A stretch of 64,000 nt of DNA from Ralstonia pickettii DTP0602 (GTDB taxonomy: Bacteria; Pseudomonadota; Gammaproteobacteria; Burkholderiales; Burkholderiaceae): contig CP006669.1 of NCBI GenBank assembly GCA_000471925.1, positions 372,001-436,000 on the forward strand. Reading direction: 5' to 3'. This document shows, in pieces, positions 26,753 through 35,275 of the stretch. The translations under genes were made by a program, and so were the position numbers. Below the pieces are notes generated by a model. It had not been told where the DNA came from. It did not search any database and saw only the letters and a list, made by a program, of their open reading frames with translations. Position 1 is the first letter of the stretch. The number at the start of each line of letters is the position of its first letter.

Positions 26753-27421
26753 ATGAGTAATCGATGGCTTTTCAAGAGTGAAACTTATGACAACTGCAAT
26801 TGCGCTGTGAATTGCGGTTGCCAGTTCAACTTGCCGAGCACCCACGGCTATTGTCAGTCTGCCTTCGTCGGTAAAATCATTGAAGGCCATTTCAACGACA
26901 CGCCGCTGGCGGGGCTGAATTGGGCGGCGCTGTACAAGTGGCCTGGCGAGATCAAGGACGGAAACGGGAAACGCCAGATCGTTATCGACGAACGTGCAGA
27001 TAAAGCTCAACGGGTAGCACTGGAAACAATTATCTCGGGCGGCGCATGCGAACCATTGAGCAATCATTTCTCCGTATTCGCAACCACATGCTCAGAATTT
27101 TGCGAGACATTGTTCCTACCGATAGATCTCGAGGCAAACTTGGAACTCAGAACCGCAAAAGTTGATATACCAGGCATCATGAGGAGCAGCGGCAGACCAA
27201 TAATCAACGAGTTTACTGGTCAACCGTTCCACATTGCGTTGGCACGGCCTAGCGGCAGTTTCGAGTTTACCTACGCGGAGATCGGGCAAGGGACGACCTC
27301 GGTGACAGGTGACATGGAGATGGCGTTCGAGGATTCATGGGCGCATTTTTGCGTTCACCACTTCAATCAGGATGGGCTGGTCCGCGAAAGATCAAGGCTC
27401 ACGGCATGGCTTGATACCTGA
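26753..27421 (+). CDS. DUF1326-domain protein
   Basis: 222 residues. It opens with WLFKSETYDNCNCAVNCGCQFN, the Cys-rich motif (C-x-C-x-x-x-C-x-C) that defines DUF1326 and could bind a metal; a further Cys set lies near 100 (TTCSEFCET). No signal peptide. The gene is followed by DUF2182, its usual partner in other genomes, so the two likely work together. Biochemical role not established. The start is placed at ATG 26753, 38 bp after the FAD relic, rather than at 26720. Confidence 0.85.
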   Translation: MSNRWLFKSETYDNCNCAVNCGCQFNLPSTHGYCQSAFVGKIIEGHFNDTPLAGLNWAALYKWPGEIKDGNGKRQIVIDERADKAQRVALETIISGGACEPLSNHFSVFATTCSEFCETLFLPIDLEANLELRTAKVDIPGIMRSSGRPIINEFTGQPFHIALARPSGSFEFTYAEIGQGTTSVTGDMEMAFEDSWAHFCVHHFNQDGLVRERSRLTAWLDT

Positions 27422-27498
27422 CGTTCCGGAAGGGACCGGTGTCGAGGTGGCGCAGACAAGCCATATTCGGAATTCGGCGAACATGATCGGGGGGCAAA

Positions 27499-28344
27499 GT
27501 GAGAACGGTACCCATCGACGCCACACTTGAGGCAGCGGTCAGGCGCGATCGCTTGGTCGTCGTTACCGCGCTTACTGCGGTTATCGCTCTGTCGTGGGCG
27601 TATCTGCTGGCCGGCGCCGGCATGGGCATGTCGGCGTTCGAGGTGACCCGCATGTCGCAGCGCGGGATAGCAACGGGCATGTGCGACGGGGGCATGTCCG
27701 GCATGGCGATGGTGGCGCCTGCAGTGTGGACGCCCGGCTATGCAGTCCTGATGTTCTTCATGTGGTGCGTTATGATGGTGGCGATGATGCTGCCCAGCGC
27801 GGCGCCGATGATCCTTTTGTTTGCTACGGTCAATCGCAAGCAGCGCGACACCAGGCGTCCCTATGTCCCGACAAGCATATTCGCAATGGGCTATCTTGCC
27901 GCCTGGGCTGGCTTCAGCTTGATCGCGGTGATCCTGCAGTGGGGGTTCCAGCGGACCGGTATCCTTTCACCGACGCTCGTCGCCACCAACACGATCTTCA
28001 GCGGTTTCCTGCTGCTCGCCGCCGGCGTTTACCAGCTCACCCCGATCAAGCATGCCTGTCTTCGCCACTGCCGATCGCCGCTTGCATTCCTTAGTACCCG
28101 TTGGCGGTGCGGCGCCCGCGGGGCGCTCCGCATGGGTCTTTTGCACGGCGCTTTCTGCGTCGGCTGCTGCTGGTTCCTGATGGGGCTAATGTTCTTCGGC
28201 GGCGTGATGAACCTCTATTGGATTGCGGGACTCGCGCTGTTCGTACTGTGCGAAAAGACTGTCCCTGCGGGGCACTGGCTCGGCTACGCAACGGGCGTCG
28301 CTTTGCTCGTCTGGGGTGCCGGGATGCTGGCGCTCGCGTTCTGA
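27499..28344 (+). CDS. DUF2182 membrane protein (putative metal-binding)
   Basis: 281 residues with about seven hydrophobic segments, including VVVTALTAVIALSWAYLLAG, the Met-rich MFFMWCVMMVAMMLPSAAPM (family signature) and the C-terminal WLGYATGVALLVWGAGML. Met/His/Cys-rich loops (GMCDGGMSGMAM, HACLRHC, HGAFCVGCCW) suggest copper or another soft metal, which is why the family is called 'predicted metal-binding integral membrane protein'. GTG start with a G-rich site upstream. It pairs with the DUF1326 gene 77 bp upstream; function of the pair unknown. Confidence 0.88.
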   Translation: MRTVPIDATLEAAVRRDRLVVVTALTAVIALSWAYLLAGAGMGMSAFEVTRMSQRGIATGMCDGGMSGMAMVAPAVWTPGYAVLMFFMWCVMMVAMMLPSAAPMILLFATVNRKQRDTRRPYVPTSIFAMGYLAAWAGFSLIAVILQWGFQRTGILSPTLVATNTIFSGFLLLAAGVYQLTPIKHACLRHCRSPLAFLSTRWRCGARGALRMGLLHGAFCVGCCWFLMGLMFFGGVMNLYWIAGLALFVLCEKTVPAGHWLGYATGVALLVWGAGMLALAF

Positions 28345-28379
28345 GGCGGCATGCAGGCATCACGCCGCCTGTCTAAGAG

Positions 28380-28401
28380 GAGACCGCGCCAAAACGGGGG
28401 C
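28380..28401. repeat. 22-bp fragment shared with the ISKra4 relic
   Basis: GAGACCGCGCCAAAACGGGG then GC matches 31597-31618 with one difference. In the latter it is the very 3' end of the transposase gene. Probably a leftover of an IS end. Confidence 0.45.
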
Positions 28402-28429
28402 AAACGACCTTGAGGTTTCTGAGAGGACA

Positions 28430-29248
28430 ATGAGCCACCTAGAATGGGCCAATGGCATCCGATCCTCGGCCGGCTATCGCCGTCCTGCAACTTCGAATTG
28501 CTCTGCGCGGCTTGAGGTCAAACCGCAGCAGGTGCGCTCCCTGAGTCTCGAAGGCGAGAAGGACATCGACTCGGTCAACCCGAAGGTCCTGTACTTCCAC
28601 GTCGATGGCGGCTATCCGAGCGAAGTCACGCTGTATCTGCGCGCGCGCAGGTTCAGCTCGCTCTACTACACGGAACTGGGCAAGCACAGCCACACCGCCA
28701 GCGTGACGATCAACGACACCTCGATCGTGCTCACCCACAACCACACCGCTTCCGCCACCGAGACCGACCCGGCCGGCGGCCACGGCCACAACCTGCTGAT
28801 CGACGTGAAGGTATCCGAAGGCGATCCGCGCGGCGTGGACATGCAGGACGTCAGCGACTGCGGCTGGCCGCCGGACCAGATCAGCACCGTGGCCGATCAC
28901 ACGCACAAGATCACCAAGCCGCAGATCGACAACTGGGTCAAGACCGATGTGCACCACCACTCCGGCAGCGTGGTGACCAACAGCAGTTTGAGGGCGGCCT
29001 TCACGGTTGGGATCATTATTGTTATTGTTGGTCGATGGGTCACCCGACGCCTCGGAAGACGTAGTACCGGCCGCGGAGGCGGCGACACGCGCATGTATTG
29101 CACGCGCTGCCATAACAGCGGTAGACGCGTCTGCGACCGTTGCGATGGTGCCGGCTTCGTCCGCGACTTCCAGGGGAATCCCGGCACTTGCCCACGGTGC
29201 GTCGGGGCTGGTCGGCTGAGCTGTGAATGTGGGCGCAGTTCTTACTGA
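28430..29248 (+). CDS. Unrecognised protein: His-rich domain plus CxxCxG zinc-finger tail
   Basis: 272 residues, no family recognised. Residues about 25-80 are strand-rich (VRSLSLEGEKD, VLYFHVDGGYPSEVTLYLRARRF). Residues 85-185 are rich in spaced histidines (GKHSHTASVT, LTHNHTASA, GGHGHN, ADHTHK, VHHHSG), suited to metal binding or a tail-fibre-like beta fold. A hydrophobic stretch follows (FTVGIIIVIVG). The end has DnaJ-type repeats: CTRCHNSG, CDRCDGAG, CPRCVGAG, CECG. GAGAGG precedes ATG 28430. The join of these parts looks composite, and it may be a fusion. It lies downstream of the DUF2182 gene. Confidence 0.6.
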   Translation: MSHLEWANGIRSSAGYRRPATSNCSARLEVKPQQVRSLSLEGEKDIDSVNPKVLYFHVDGGYPSEVTLYLRARRFSSLYYTELGKHSHTASVTINDTSIVLTHNHTASATETDPAGGHGHNLLIDVKVSEGDPRGVDMQDVSDCGWPPDQISTVADHTHKITKPQIDNWVKTDVHHHSGSVVTNSSLRAAFTVGIIIVIVGRWVTRRLGRRSTGRGGGDTRMYCTRCHNSGRRVCDRCDGAGFVRDFQGNPGTCPRCVGAGRLSCECGRSSY

Positions 29249-29412
29249 TGGCATGTTCCCCCAGCGCCTGGGTGAGGACCGGTCGAGAGCCGCCTGGAGA
29301 GGGCGCCTGCGAGCGTGCGTGCAACGCTGGACAGTGTCATGAAGAGTTCCGGGGCAACCGTCATGCGCGACGACGTACTATCGGCGCTGAACGCGGTCGC
29401 GCCGCTGTCTGT

Positions 29413-30357
29413 TCACTCGGCATCGAGCTGCATCAGAGCGCTGACATGAGCCATCGCACTCGTGGCCAATGCGTCAAGGCTATAGCCCCCTTCCAGGATT
29501 GATACGATGCGGCCGTCGCACGTCTCGTCGGCAATCTGCATCAGTTCCTTGGTGATCCAATGGAAGTCGCTGTCCTCCAGGTTCATGCCAGCGAGGGGAT
29601 CCAGGCGGTGCGCGTCGAATCCCGCGGAGACAATGAGGATTTCGGGGGCGAACGCCCTTAGCGAGGGAAGCACGAGGGCGGAAATCGCGGCACGAAACTG
29701 CGCCGGCTCACAGCCGCGAGGCAACGGAACGTTGACGATATTGTGGTTCACCCCTGTCTCGGACCGGGCTCCGGTACCGGGATAGAAAGGCGACTGGTGG
29801 CTGGATGCATAGAACAGCTCCGGGCGGTCGAAGAATGCTGCCTGGGTTCCATTGCCGTGATGCACATCGAAATCCACCACAGCGACGCGCTCGAGTTTGT
29901 GGACCTCATAGGCGTAGGCTGCCGCGATCGCCGCCTGGTTGAAAATGCAAAAGCCCATCGCCTTCGCCGGTTCAGCGTGATGGCCGCACGGCCGCGTCGC
30001 GCAGAACACGTTACGCGCCTGGCCGTCCATCACCGCATCGACACCCGCGCAAGCAGCGCCGACGCAGCGCATGACGGCTTCCCACGAGCCCGGCGACATG
30101 ACCGTATCGCCCGCGTCCAGCGGCACGTATCCCTGGGTGGGGGCGCTTTGCGCGATCTCGTCGATGTAGTACGAATCGTGGATCAATTGCAACTGCTCGA
30201 CGGTGCCCATTGGCGCATTGCGCCATTCCAGCGAAGCGAACTCCGGCGTTCGCAACGCCCGCACGACGGCTCTCAGGCGTTCGGGCGACTCCGGATGGTG
30301 CGGCCCGGGGCGGTGCTCGAGACACGCGGTGTGGGTATAAATAATCGTAGTTGTCAT
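29413..30357 (-). CDS. Histone deacetylase-family amidohydrolase
   Basis: 314 residues, a class II HDAC/acetylpolyamine amidohydrolase-like zinc enzyme. Signature parts: H20-HPESPERL near the N terminus, the RPCGHHAEP charge-relay histidines 126-127, zinc ligands Asp164 and His166 in VDFDVHHGNGT and Asp248 in SAGFDAHRLDPLAG, and Tyr292 in EGGYSLDAL. All catalytic residues are present and length is typical. Bacterial members remove acetyl groups from polyamines or other small amides, or act on proteins. The gene stands alone between relics; substrate unknown. Confidence 0.93.
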   Translation of the reverse strand: MTTTIIYTHTACLEHRPGPHHPESPERLRAVVRALRTPEFASLEWRNAPMGTVEQLQLIHDSYYIDEIAQSAPTQGYVPLDAGDTVMSPGSWEAVMRCVGAACAGVDAVMDGQARNVFCATRPCGHHAEPAKAMGFCIFNQAAIAAAYAYEVHKLERVAVVDFDVHHGNGTQAAFFDRPELFYASSHQSPFYPGTGARSETGVNHNIVNVPLPRGCEPAQFRAAISALVLPSLRAFAPEILIVSAGFDAHRLDPLAGMNLEDSDFHWITKELMQIADETCDGRIVSILEGGYSLDALATSAMAHVSALMQLDAE

Positions 30358-30888
30358 GTTCGGCTGTACTCGGTTTCAACCGGCGACGTTCCCTGAATCG
30401 CTCACCGGTGGCCTACGTCGATCGTCACGCCAATCCTATCAGATATGTAATATATCAGGAGGGCCCGGTGTCGCCGGGCCGCACGAATACCAACTGTCCA
30501 GCCGGTTTTGAAGAGTCGCAGCGCCAGCCAAATAAATGTCGGTACGGCCGTGCGTTTTGTGCTGGGTATTGATCTTTTTGATGGGTGGTCCCGTCGGGCG
30601 GTGGCGCTGGCAGGAAGGGGCAGAGTCCCGCTCAGGGGGGCGGTTGAAGCCGCGATGGCCCGCTCCAGGTCCAGCCGGTTGAGAGCCGCTGCCGCTTTGT
30701 GCCCGGCGCCTTGGCCAAGGTTGCCTTGATCTTGTCGCATTCGGTCTTCGGCGGACTCTTTCCGCCGAACGCCCGGGTCAATCATGAACCGCCGATCATC
30801 CGCGAAGAAGGTCTCTAGCCGACCCTTGTCGGACACCTGGAGAACGTTGGACGAAGGGGGCAACATGCAGCGATGCGGTCATTTGTTC
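30358..30888. other. No intact gene
   Basis: A GC hairpin (GGCCCGG / CCGGGCC near 30463-30481) is seen without a T-run. Frames on both strands look non-coding. Confidence 0.4.
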
Positions 30889-31146
30889 CTAGCTCGGGAG
30901 GAAGAAAAAGGTGAGGGCAAGGGCAAGATAGACGACCAGCAACTGCGCGCCCTTGAACCAGTCGGCGTGCCCATCGCTCGCCATTTGCGCCGTGACTGGC
31001 ACTGACAAGATGACAATCAGCACAAGGGCCGGACGGAACGCGAGGTCCATCGGCGCCGGACCGAGGAAATGGCATGCCAGCACCGGCGAGACGAACAGCG
31101 CCCCCTGGACGCTCGAGCCGACCGCAATGGAAAGCGACAGGTCCAT
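30889..31146 (-). pseudogene. 3' end of a Ca2+/H+ antiporter gene (CaxA/ChaA type)
   Basis: 85 codons are left: MDLSLSIAVGSSVQGALFVS, a central GPAPMDLAF loop and the last membrane helix LLVVYLALALTFFFLPS before TAG. This matches the conserved last repeat of cation/proton exchangers (M-D-L-x-x-x-I-A-V-G-S-S-x-Q). The upstream 250 or more codons are missing; the break is next to the ISKra4 relic. Confidence 0.8.
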
Positions 31147-31164
31147 GCAAGGGCCGGCACGGCC

Positions 31165-31625
31165 CCTGCAACGCGGTATTGATCAAGGCACTGCATAGCG
31201 CAAAGTGGCACCTGTGGCACGGCTGCCCCTATCCGGCGTTGCGCCGATTGGAAAGCCTGGGCTGGGATCTGGACGCTGAGGCCAGCCCCGAAGAGGCCAA
31301 GCTCATCGGCAAGCTCGAGGAGTTCATCGTCTACCTGGACAACAACCGGCACTGCATCGTGAACTACGGTGACCGATATCGGCACGGGGAGCCCATTGCA
31401 TCGGGGTTCGTTGAGTTGGCCATCAACCAGGTGGTGAGCAAGAGGTTCGTCAAACGGCAGCAGATGGCCTGGCGGCCTCGGCACGCGCAGAACTTGCTAC
31501 AAATCCGGACGGTCGTGCTCAATGACCAGTTGCGATCGCACGTTGAGCGATGGCTTCGCGCTCTGCCTCGGGCCCGTTCGCCAACTGTTGGGCAGCGAGA
31601 CCGCGCCAAATCGGGGGCTGACTAA
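31165..31625 (+). pseudogene. 3' part of an ISKra4-family transposase
   Basis: IKALHSAKWHLWHGCPYPAL, then VYLDNNRHCIVNYGDRYRHG, then ELAINQVVSKRFVKRQQMAW and LLQIRTVVLN are the C-terminal block of ISKra4 transposases. The N-terminal two thirds are missing. The stop is TAA at 31623-31625. The left edge coincides with the truncated cax gene, so the IS or a later deletion removed both. Confidence 0.8.
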
Positions 31626-31792
31626 GCAGCAAAGCGTTGGGGTTCTCCTCCGGAGATGGATGGTCTGCCCCTCGCGGGCGAAGAGCACCCGGGTCTTCCC
31701 ATAAGGAGAGCCTCTGGACATAGCAAAAACTGGATCTCGTCAGTGCACTCCCAATGAACTACTTTGTTAGAAAAACAATGTGCGGAGGCGTC

Positions 31793-32149
31793 ATGGCGAA
31801 AATTGGCATTCCGGTTCAGTCTTTAGAATTGTTCAGACTGGACGCTGCTGCGAAATATGTCACTGAATTCGAACCAAGGCAAAATAAGAAACTATTTTGT
31901 GTTATCAACGTCGTTGTTTTCGTATTTGATTCCAGCGGACGCGCAGTGTCCGGAATTCGATATAGAGAGTTCAAGGCTTCTCGATTTGCCGATATGGTTG
32001 GTATGTGGACAAATGTCGACCTGCAAACCGTGGACGAACTATCAAGGCCAGGAACATATTTCCTTAAATTTTTCCCTTATCGGTCGACGCGTCCCGATCC
32101 AAATGATCTCATCCCGGATGCGCTGGCTTCGGAGATCTATCTGATTTAA
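31793..32149 (+). CDS. Hypothetical protein, lower GC
   Basis: 118 residues, not recognised. It begins MAKIGIPVQSLELFRLD, with a beta-rich middle (KLFCVINVVVFVFDSSGRAV) and end (TYFLKFFPYRS ... EIYLI). GGAGG sits 4 bases before ATG 31793, a much better start than the ATG at 31754. Base composition is visibly more AT-rich than its neighbours, suggesting a separate origin. No signal peptide; no linked gene. Confidence 0.65.
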   Translation: MAKIGIPVQSLELFRLDAAAKYVTEFEPRQNKKLFCVINVVVFVFDSSGRAVSGIRYREFKASRFADMVGMWTNVDLQTVDELSRPGTYFLKFFPYRSTRPDPNDLIPDALASEIYLI

Positions 32150-32885
32150 TTCCGACGTTTGCTGGCTCCCAGACCTATTGGAACGGGCATTGGGCAAGCG
32201 ATTGTCCAGGTATCGAGAGTAGCGATTCGTGAAAGCCAGTTGGTGGACGACCCTTGGAAAGAAATTTAGGTAGTGGCACTAGTGAGGGCTTCTTTCTGGT
32301 GTCGGCACCGCTTGCAACTTTCTTCTATCAAGGGGATCATTCCTCCATGTCACTGAGGAAACAGATACCGTTGACTTCTCAACCCTGTTGAGGGATTTCC
32401 TAACCAAGTTCTTCAAAATATCGAGGCTCTTGTGGCTGCATCAGGGCGAGGTTGAAGAATAGACGGGTGAGTATTCCGCGAGTCCATTTGTCGCCGCTGA
32501 CACAGTGGGCGCCTGGGAGCGGAAAGGACGGAGCAACAATCATCACGCGATGGATGACTGCTCATGTTGTGGGTTTCCGCCATTCGATGCTGGCGGCTTC
32601 TGCGTCCGTAAGTGAGAGCTGCCCCTGTCAGCAGTTACAACCAGTCGCCCCAAACGCGCTGGGCCTGGAAGGACGTGAGACCGATGTTGCCTGGACGCGA
32701 TAAGGCACGAGAACGGTGCCTTATCGCGTCCCTCTCGCTGGCTTGATCACGTGCGTTATCCGCAATTCGGCATCGGCCCAGCGTACAAGCTGCTGCGCCC
32801 CTTTTGCGCCGAATGCCCAATATCGTCGGGGCCCAAACGACACGGCGAAACCGGTTTGGCCCGGCTTGTCTCGGTGCAGCAAAAA
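32150..32885. other. Gene-free stretch with hairpin repeat copy C
   Basis: No gene is recognised over about 735 bp. The perfect hairpin copy C lies at 32693-32731. Confidence 0.5.
32693..32731 (+). repeat. Dispersed hairpin repeat, copy C (perfect dyad)
   Basis: Arms GGACGCGATAAGGCAC and GTGCCTTATCGCGTCC are exact inverted complements, 16 bp each, with the 7-base loop GAGAACG. It resembles copies A, B and D in the GATAAG...CTTATC arms and partly in the centre, but not in the flanks. Confidence 0.75.
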
Positions 32886-33479
32886 CTATGAGGCATGATA
32901 GCCAGTAAGTTTCCCCTCTATGTGAACGACCTCCAGGCGGGGATCTTTACTGATGTCGCCGGGATTGGAACCCGGTTCGCCATCCGGCACTTCCATCCCA
33001 AACTGCTGATAGTAATGGGTCCACGCTTCCAAAATCTCACCGGTGACCTTGTCCCTAAAACTCATCGGTCGCTCAACAAAGAACGGTTCTCCCCCGTTTG
33101 CTGCTTTGAACATGTCGACAACGAGTTCGCTGCAGTACAAGGCTTTTTCGTCTGTCAGGTAGAACTGATCGTACGGAAGGTCGCGTAGCTGAAGCCCGTA
33201 GTCAATGGCCAAGGGCACAAGTGATGAAAAACTAGAGTTCAGTCGGCCAACCAAATAGCGCGGCTTCTTTTCCGCATCATTTGACCGCCGTAGAAAAACA
33301 TCAATATTGGTCACTCTCACTTCCGGCGGGAACGCCTCGAGAACAAAGGTTCCTTTGTTGTTCTTTAATGCGACCCCAACGTGGTTGACGTGAGCACCCC
33401 GATAGCCTTCGGTTACTGCGGAAATTGCATTTTGACTTGAACCTATTTGCGTGAATATGATATCGCCATGCTTGATCAC
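32886..33479 (-). CDS. YiiX/YebB-like NlpC/P60-family cysteine hydrolase
   Basis: 197 residues. KHGDIIFTQIGSSQNAISAV and HVNHVGVAL (His as base) and later KALYCSELVVDMF (Cys nucleophile) are the permuted NlpC/P60 (PF05708, YiiX) pattern. Such proteins hydrolyse amide or ester bonds; cell-wall peptides and lipids are known substrates in relatives. The GTG start has GGAGGAG six bases upstream. No signal peptide is visible, unlike YiiX itself. Lower GC than the surroundings. It stands alone on the minus strand. Confidence 0.82.
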   Translation of the reverse strand: MIKHGDIIFTQIGSSQNAISAVTEGYRGAHVNHVGVALKNNKGTFVLEAFPPEVRVTNIDVFLRRSNDAEKKPRYLVGRLNSSFSSLVPLAIDYGLQLRDLPYDQFYLTDEKALYCSELVVDMFKAANGGEPFFVERPMSFRDKVTGEILEAWTHYYQQFGMEVPDGEPGSNPGDISKDPRLEVVHIEGKLTGYHAS

Positions 33480-33950
33480 GAAATTCTCCTCCCAAAAATT
33501 TTTTTCTATGGCCACACGGTAGCTTTTCGCCTGAAAAAACGCGTCGCGGCGGTGAATTATGGCAGAACCGCCACAACCCATGCGAATCGCGGCTCTCTGC
33601 ATAAGCGCCTGCAGCGTGTGGAAGACATAGCGCAGCTACGTCAACGCCAGCAGTGCGTGTCAGGATGCACGCACACCAGCGCTGGAAGTGGCGTGCCGGC
33701 CATCAGATGCGCCGCGACGTCGGCCCCGACCAAACTAGCCAGCGCGAGCGCCGACGCGTGGAGCTGGCGGTACGCCGCGAAGCCCCGAGCGTAAGTAGTC
33801 GTTCTCGATTCCGACAGATATTTGTCGTTTGTAGCCAGTCAAAAGGCAGGTTTGAAGTAGGGTTGTCGGTCCCTGATCTGGAGTCGCTCGAATGACGTCG
33901 CCGAGGTTGTCGAGTACGCTATTTATGCTTGGGTGTGAGAGAAACAGACA
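33480..33950. other. Intergenic, no gene seen
   Basis: No ribosome binding site or recognised frame. Two short Arg-rich frames overlap here and are judged non-coding. Confidence 0.4.
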
Positions 33951-34373
33951 ATGAGGCTCATTAAGCATTCTGCTGGGTTGGTTGTGCTCCGACCTACTGC
34001 TGGTCAGTGGCTCTGCCTGATCCTACGTGCATATCGAAATTGGGACATGCCCAAAGGCATGCCAGAGTCTAACGAACAGCCGTTATCGGCCGCGATGCGG
34101 GAATCCAGGGAGGAAACCGGCTTGTCAATGCTTGAGCTTCGTTGGGGGGAGGACTATCGCGAAACGGAACCTTATGCGAACGGCAAGATTGCGCGCTTCT
34201 ATCTTGCGGTGTCCCCCAACGGGGAGGTGAGCTTACCAATTAGCTCTGAACTAGGGCGCCCAGAGCACCACGAGTTTCGCTGGGTGACATTTGCGGAGGC
34301 CCAGCAACTGCTGCCATCTCGGTTCGAGCCGATACTGGAATGGGCTCAGAGCATGGCCGGAGCGCCGAGTTAA
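33951..34373 (+). CDS. Nudix hydrolase
   Basis: 140 residues. The Nudix box G-x5-E-x7-R-E-x-x-E-E-x-G-U is complete: Gly36, Glu42, Arg50-Glu51, Glu54-Glu55, Gly57-Leu58. WDMPKG before the box and HHEFRWVTFAEAQQLLP after it resemble the Ap4A/bis(5'-nucleosyl) hydrolase type, but substrate class cannot be fixed by sight. It hydrolyses a nucleoside diphosphate linked to another moiety, in the cytoplasm with Mg. The ATG follows GAGAAACAGACA. No operon partner. Confidence 0.93.
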   Translation: MRLIKHSAGLVVLRPTAGQWLCLILRAYRNWDMPKGMPESNEQPLSAAMRESREETGLSMLELRWGEDYRETEPYANGKIARFYLAVSPNGEVSLPISSELGRPEHHEFRWVTFAEAQQLLPSRFEPILEWAQSMAGAPS

Positions 34374-34586
34374 GGTCAGCGGATGCCCTTCGTCCCTCGC
34401 TGCCCAATCGCTAGTCCTTGTCCTGCGTTGACCCATATTGCTGCTGCAAGCATGCAGGAGAAAAAAATATTTCTACTCGAGATCTTTGGGATCGGACTAC
34501 GCACTCCTGTGATAAGGTGAGGGCAGTTGTGCATTCCAGTTTTAATTCACACTGTCTTCTCTCAGACCTAAGAAAGGAAGAATCGT

Positions 34587-34898
34587 ATGGCTACATATAA
34601 GGAGTTGATGGCCCAGAAGCGGGCGCTCGAAGGCCACCTGGAAGAAGTGCGTGCCAAGGAAGTAGCAGGTGCCGTCGAGCAGATCCAGACTCTGATGGCG
34701 GAGTATGACCTGACAGTCGAGGACATTACCAAGCGCCGGCGCGGACGCCCGGCGGGGAGCGGTGCAAGCAAGTCGAAGTCCGAGCTGCCTCCGAAGTATC
34801 GTGACCCCAAGACCGGAAAAACCTGGTCGGGTCGGGGCCGTGCGCCCGCCTGGCTGGGTAAGAACCCGAACCGGTTTCTGATTGCAGAAGAAGCTTAA
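34587..34898 (+). CDS. H-NS family nucleoid protein, first copy
   Basis: 103 residues, the normal size for Burkholderiales H-NS. Residues 1-55 are a coiled-coil oligomerisation region (MATYKELMAQKRALEGHLEE). A basic linker carries an AT-hook-like RRRGRPAG, and the C terminus is the DNA-binding core YRDPKTGKTWSGRGRAPAWL. AAAGGAAG precedes the start. It binds AT-rich DNA and silences horizontally acquired genes; the AT-richer genes at 31793 and 32886 nearby would be candidate targets. A second copy lies at 39647. Confidence 0.95.
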   Translation: MATYKELMAQKRALEGHLEEVRAKEVAGAVEQIQTLMAEYDLTVEDITKRRRGRPAGSGASKSKSELPPKYRDPKTGKTWSGRGRAPAWLGKNPNRFLIAEEA

Positions 34899-34976
34899 CT
34901 GCGCTCGACGCACGACTCGGTAGAATGCATTCGCCCCTGGACAGCTGCAGGGATATCGCTTTTTGAGAATAGCGTC

Positions 34977-35270
34977 ATGTCCTTTGAAGCGATTCACGCC
35001 GAAATAATGCTTGCCCGGCCATATTTGATTCCCCGCGAGCGCACGGACAAAGGGATAAGGAACGGGTATTCGTACTGGCTGAAAGTTCCGCCCAGCAAGG
35101 AGTTGCGGGTTATCCGACTTTCGCAAGAGGGCGACAGCTATGAACTCGTGCGTTCGGCCAGCGAGCGAAAATCGCTTCAACGGGTACGACAGCGCTTCTT
35201 CGGCTCAATGGCTGAGCTCCTGGCCATCATCGATGAACAAGTAGAGATCATCCGTGAGCATGGGCCTTAG
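34977..35270 (+). CDS. Hypothetical protein downstream of H-NS
   Basis: 97 residues, not recognised. It starts MSFEAIHAEIMLARPYLIPR and ends in a helix (SMAELLAIIDEQVEIIREHG). Arg/Lys-rich, soluble. It is 78 bp after H-NS on the same strand and may be co-transcribed. An IS5 element has inserted 5 bp after its stop codon without damaging it. Confidence 0.6.
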   Translation: MSFEAIHAEIMLARPYLIPRERTDKGIRNGYSYWLKVPPSKELRVIRLSQEGDSYELVRSASERKSLQRVRQRFFGSMAELLAIIDEQVEIIREHGP

Positions 35271-35275
35271 TTTAG

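Noticed and set aside
34977..35270. Gene truncated by IS5
   Set aside because: The IS target begins after the stop codon, so the gene is complete.
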